A stretch of 9,624 nt of DNA, from positions 1 to 9,624 of the forward strand of contig SCSO01000432.1 in assembly GCA_004297865.1 (NCBI GenBank), written 5' to 3'. Below the pieces are notes generated by a model. The model was not told the DNA's origin, searched no databases, and worked only from the letters and a program-made list of their open reading frames with translations. Numbering within the stretch: position 1 is the stretch's first letter; each line of letters opens with the position of its first letter. The position numbers and the translations under genes are program-made. Source of the DNA: Legionella sp. (GTDB taxonomy: Bacteria; Pseudomonadota; Gammaproteobacteria; Legionellales; Legionellaceae). Shown piece after piece: positions 7,578 to 9,624 of the stretch.

Positions 7578-7679
7578 CATATCCGTGAAGTATGTTTATC
7601 ATTCCCGTGAAGTATCTTTGTCATTCCCGTGAAGTATCTTTGTCATTCCCGTGAAGTATCTTTGTCATTCCCGTGAAGA
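7578..7679. repeat. 22-bp tandem repeat array downstream of mfd
   Basis: Three perfect 22-bp units occupy 7600-7621, 7622-7643 and 7644-7665. A diverged unit precedes them (7578-7599; CATATCC for CATTCCC and altered bases near its end), and a partial copy follows (7666-7678) that runs into the palindromic element. The unit contains CATTCCCGTGAAG followed by TATCTTTGT. A further remnant may lie at 7556-7577, where AGTACCTTTGC resembles AGTATCTTTGT. The repeats are directly adjacent with no spacers. The array lies between the convergent stop codons and is non-coding. Confidence 0.9.
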
Positions 7680-7750
7680 CGGGAATCCATCTCTGGAGCA
7701 AAGTGATGCGCCCTATTGGAAATGGATACCCGCCTTCGCGGGTATGACAA
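7662..7750. repeat. 89-bp double-hairpin palindromic element (MITE/REP-like)
   Basis: Inverted 29-base arms (7662-7690 and 7722-7750) begin TTGTCAT and end ATCCAT at the centre side, with four mismatches. Each arm is itself a perfect hairpin: ATTCCCGT-GAAG-ACGGGAAT (7667-7686) and ATACCCGC-CTTC-GCGGGTAT (7726-7745). The 31-bp centre shows no gene. From memory, repeats of the CATTCCCG...CGGGAAT type are scattered through many proteobacterial genomes. Neither hairpin is followed by a T tract, so classical intrinsic termination is not supported, although an element between convergent genes could still affect 3' ends. Confidence 0.85.
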
Positions 7751-7769
7751 GATATTGTGGGTATCCAAC

Positions 7770-9437
7770 CTACTCCCAAATCACCGTTTGATGATCCTGC
7801 AAGGCCTCTTTAATTATCCCTTCATAACGCTCCGCTACCGCTTTTCTCTTAACCTTCATAGTAGGAGTCAACAAACCATTATCAGTAGTCCATGGATCTT
7901 TCACTACAATCACATGACTTATTTTTTCAAATTTTGCCAAACTGCTATTCGTGTCATGCAAATTGTTCTGTAATTCTCTTTTAATATCTGGTTTTTTCAT
8001 TGCTTCAACCGCTTCCTTACTTAAGGAAATTAACATCACGTTGCTAGGTAGACTTTGACCGACCAAACACAATTGCTCAATCATACCTTTACCCGAAAAG
8101 CGTTTTTCTATAGGTGTGGGCGCCACGTATTCACCGGTTTGGTTTTTAAAAATTTCCGAGACTCGGCCAGTAATTTTCACACGTTGGAGTTCGTCAATTT
8201 CAACTAAATCACCAGTACGCAACCATCCATCAGCAGTAAACGCTTTTTCGCTGGCGGCTTCATCTTTATAATATCCTTTCATCAAGCAAGGCGATTTAAG
8301 CAGCAGCTCTTGCGTTTCGCTGGTTTTAATTTCTACTAATAAACGTGGTGTGCCCACATACCCTAATCGTCTTTCATCTAATAAAGAAAGAGTCGCGTAA
8401 GCTAAGTTTTCCGTTTGTCCATAACCTTCCTGAATAGGAATACCTAATTTATCAAAAAATTGAATAATAGGTACTGGTAAATGCGAGGCACCTGAGAAAC
8501 TATTAGCGCAATTTTCTAAACCCAAACCATGGACGATTTTTTTCTTAATGAGTGAAGAAACAAAAGGAATTTTCAGCAAGAAATTCAATTTTCTCGCAGG
8601 TAATTTTTGTTCGATTTTTTGTTGAAACACTCCCCAAATCCGCGGTACCGCGGTGAAGAAAGTAGGCTTAATTTCGCGTAAATTATCCGCAAATTTATCC
8701 AAGCTCTCAACAAATGACACATCACAACGAATCGTTAAACTACCTAGTTGAATCGCTGAGCGTTCATATACATGCGCTAAGGGAAGATAAGAAATCAGTT
8801 TGTAAAAATCCAATTGGCGAATTCGGTTTAAATCATCTGGAAAAATACTCAGATAATTAGCCACTGTTTGATGGGTATACATTGCCCCTTTTGGTGATCC
8901 AGAAGTTCCGGAAGAATAAATAATGGTGTATAAATCTTCAGGCTCGGGGTGAACAATGTCCTTGAGTGGGTCCGTGGCCATAATATCAGACCAACGGTAA
9001 TCCACGACCATATCGCTATGGTAATCAAAGCTTGCAGTAGGATATTGCAAGGGAACAAAGTCACGAACGCGTAAATGGTCGTCTAATTTACCGACAAAGA
9101 CTAATTTGACATCCGCATGCTGTAATACATAATGAATACTGTCTTCTTGTTGATTGGCAAATAAAGGAACACTAACCATGCCGGCTAAATTAATACCGAA
9201 GTCTGTAATAAACCATTCTGCGCAGTTTTTGGATATTATTGATATGTGGCTGCCCTTTTTAAGCCCTTTTTGCTGTAAAAAAGCGGCTACTTTTCTGGCA
9301 CGAAGGACTACTTCGGCCCAGGTAAAATGAATCCATTGGCCATCGCGAGGCTGGCGGAGATAGATTTGATCAGGCGTTTCTCTTTCATTTTTTAATAATA
9401 AATTACAAACAGAATTCGTCATAACCTCTCTAAACAT
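7770..9437 (-). CDS. Long-chain fatty acid--CoA ligase (AMP-binding, FAA1/FadD15-like)
   Basis: The enzyme activates a fatty acid with ATP to an acyl-adenylate and then to acyl-CoA, feeding beta-oxidation or lipid synthesis. The product is 555 residues, within the range for ANL-superfamily ligases. Motifs in order are the P-loop YSSGTSGSPKGA (174-185), SYLPLAHVYER (216-226), the linker region TAVPRIWGVFQQKI (262 on), SGASHLP, EGYGQTE (337-343), GWLRTGDL (404-411), GRVSEIFKNQTGEYVAP (424-440) and the A10 motif LTPTMKVKR (523-531), whose Lys528 is the expected catalytic lysine. LPLAHVYER and FKNQTGEYVAP point to the FAA1/FadD15-type long-chain branch rather than E. coli FadD; the chain length is not determined. 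The start at 9435-9437 has AAGGAAGAG upstream at good spacing. An ATG five codons later has AGAGAGG only two bases away, so it is less likely. No signal peptide or membrane helix was seen. Confidence 0.93.
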   Translation of the reverse strand: MFREVMTNSVCNLLLKNERETPDQIYLRQPRDGQWIHFTWAEVVLRARKVAAFLQQKGLKKGSHISIISKNCAEWFITDFGINLAGMVSVPLFANQQEDSIHYVLQHADVKLVFVGKLDDHLRVRDFVPLQYPTASFDYHSDMVVDYRWSDIMATDPLKDIVHPEPEDLYTIIYSSGTSGSPKGAMYTHQTVANYLSIFPDDLNRIRQLDFYKLISYLPLAHVYERSAIQLGSLTIRCDVSFVESLDKFADNLREIKPTFFTAVPRIWGVFQQKIEQKLPARKLNFLLKIPFVSSLIKKKIVHGLGLENCANSFSGASHLPVPIIQFFDKLGIPIQEGYGQTENLAYATLSLLDERRLGYVGTPRLLVEIKTSETQELLLKSPCLMKGYYKDEAASEKAFTADGWLRTGDLVEIDELQRVKITGRVSEIFKNQTGEYVAPTPIEKRFSGKGMIEQLCLVGQSLPSNVMLISLSKEAVEAMKKPDIKRELQNNLHDTNSSLAKFEKISHVIVVKDPWTTDNGLLTPTMKVKRKAVAERYEGIIKEALQDHQTVIWE

Positions 9438-9624
9438 TTCTCTTCCTTATGAATAGTGGGCTTAAGAATTGTGTGATTAATGATAAGTTTAGCCTAATAT
9501 TGGGGAATTTGCAGGGGTTTTATACCTTGATTGTCATACCGCCTAAGTCATCGTAGGTTGGGTCATGACCCAACCTACAAAGCAATAGATGCTCGCCTTT
9601 ATCGCGTGCCACCCACCGTTAAAG
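9438..9624. other. Non-coding right end upstream of the acyl-CoA ligase
   Basis: These 187 bp contain the ligase ribosome binding site and should hold its promoter. The best -10-like match on the minus strand is TATCAT (9480-9485), but no convincing -35 accompanies it. TTGTCATACC at 9531-9540 is the exact reverse complement of the right end of the palindromic element at 7741-7750, so it may be a fragment of a related repeat. No gene is supported in the stretch; whatever lies to the right is outside the window. Confidence 0.6.
9553..9578. repeat. 26-bp perfect palindrome
   Basis: Positions 9553-9565 (GTAGGTTGGGTCA) are followed immediately by their exact reverse complement (9566-9578). There is no loop. 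It lies about 115 bp upstream of the ligase start, too far to overlap an ordinary promoter spaced to that start. GTAGGTTGGGT is, from memory, a motif seen in dispersed bacterial repeats, so a repeat-element core is more likely than an operator. It could also form a cruciform. Confidence 0.8.

Noticed and set aside
7578..7679. CRISPR array
   Set aside because: The 22-bp units are contiguous with no unique spacers, and no cas gene is present.
7667..7745. Bidirectional intrinsic terminator for mfd and the ligase gene
   Set aside because: The hairpins are strong but no T tract follows them on either strand. They are better described as repeat elements; a role in 3' end formation is not excluded.
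7716..7973. Plus-strand open frame of 85 codons spanning the repeat and the ligase 3' end
   Set aside because: It begins inside the palindromic element and continues antisense to the ligase coding region. The sequence is low in complexity with no recognisable family.

Overview
The window looks like chromosomal core sequence from a moderately AT-rich gammaproteobacterium. The gene order queA, tgt-type gene, yajC, secD is the classical gammaproteobacterial arrangement, and Mfd, QueA and SecD all align by eye along their length with the E. coli proteins. The base composition, the long-chain acyl-CoA ligase and the palindromic intergenic repeats would suit a Legionellales/Coxiella-like lineage, but that placement is an inference and not a demonstrated assignment.

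Layout. Positions 1-3779 form one minus-strand cluster, transcribed from right to left: queA (queuosine synthesis), a strongly degenerate tgt-like gene, yajC, and secD, which runs off the left edge. A divergent intergenic region (3780-4088) holds a queA promoter with an operator-like dyad, a 115-bp palindromic element, and an mfd promoter whose -35 lies in the element's right arm. The plus-strand gene mfd (4089-7535) is complete. It converges on a minus-strand long-chain acyl-CoA ligase gene (7770-9437). The 234 bp between these two hold a 22-bp tandem repeat array running into a double-hairpin palindromic element. The right edge (9438-9624) is non-coding and carries a 26-bp perfect palindrome.

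How the genes work together. QueA performs the epoxyqueuosine-forming step on tRNA that already carries preQ1, a base normally inserted by Tgt. YajC and SecD belong to the Sec accessory complex SecDF-YajC. Mfd is the transcription-repair coupling factor. The acyl-CoA ligase activates fatty acids and has no evident functional link to its neighbours.

The most notable feature is the gene in the canonical tgt position. It keeps the TGT zinc site (CxCxxC...H) and several fold landmarks, but it is about 100 residues short and appears to have lost both catalytic aspartates and most of the substrate pocket. It therefore looks like a TGT pseudoenzyme under its own good ribosome binding site. The second notable feature is the palindromic element at 7662-7750: all four differences between its arms are paired, compensatory changes that preserve small hairpins. 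No CRISPR array, tRNA, rRNA, insertion sequence transposase or phage gene was seen.
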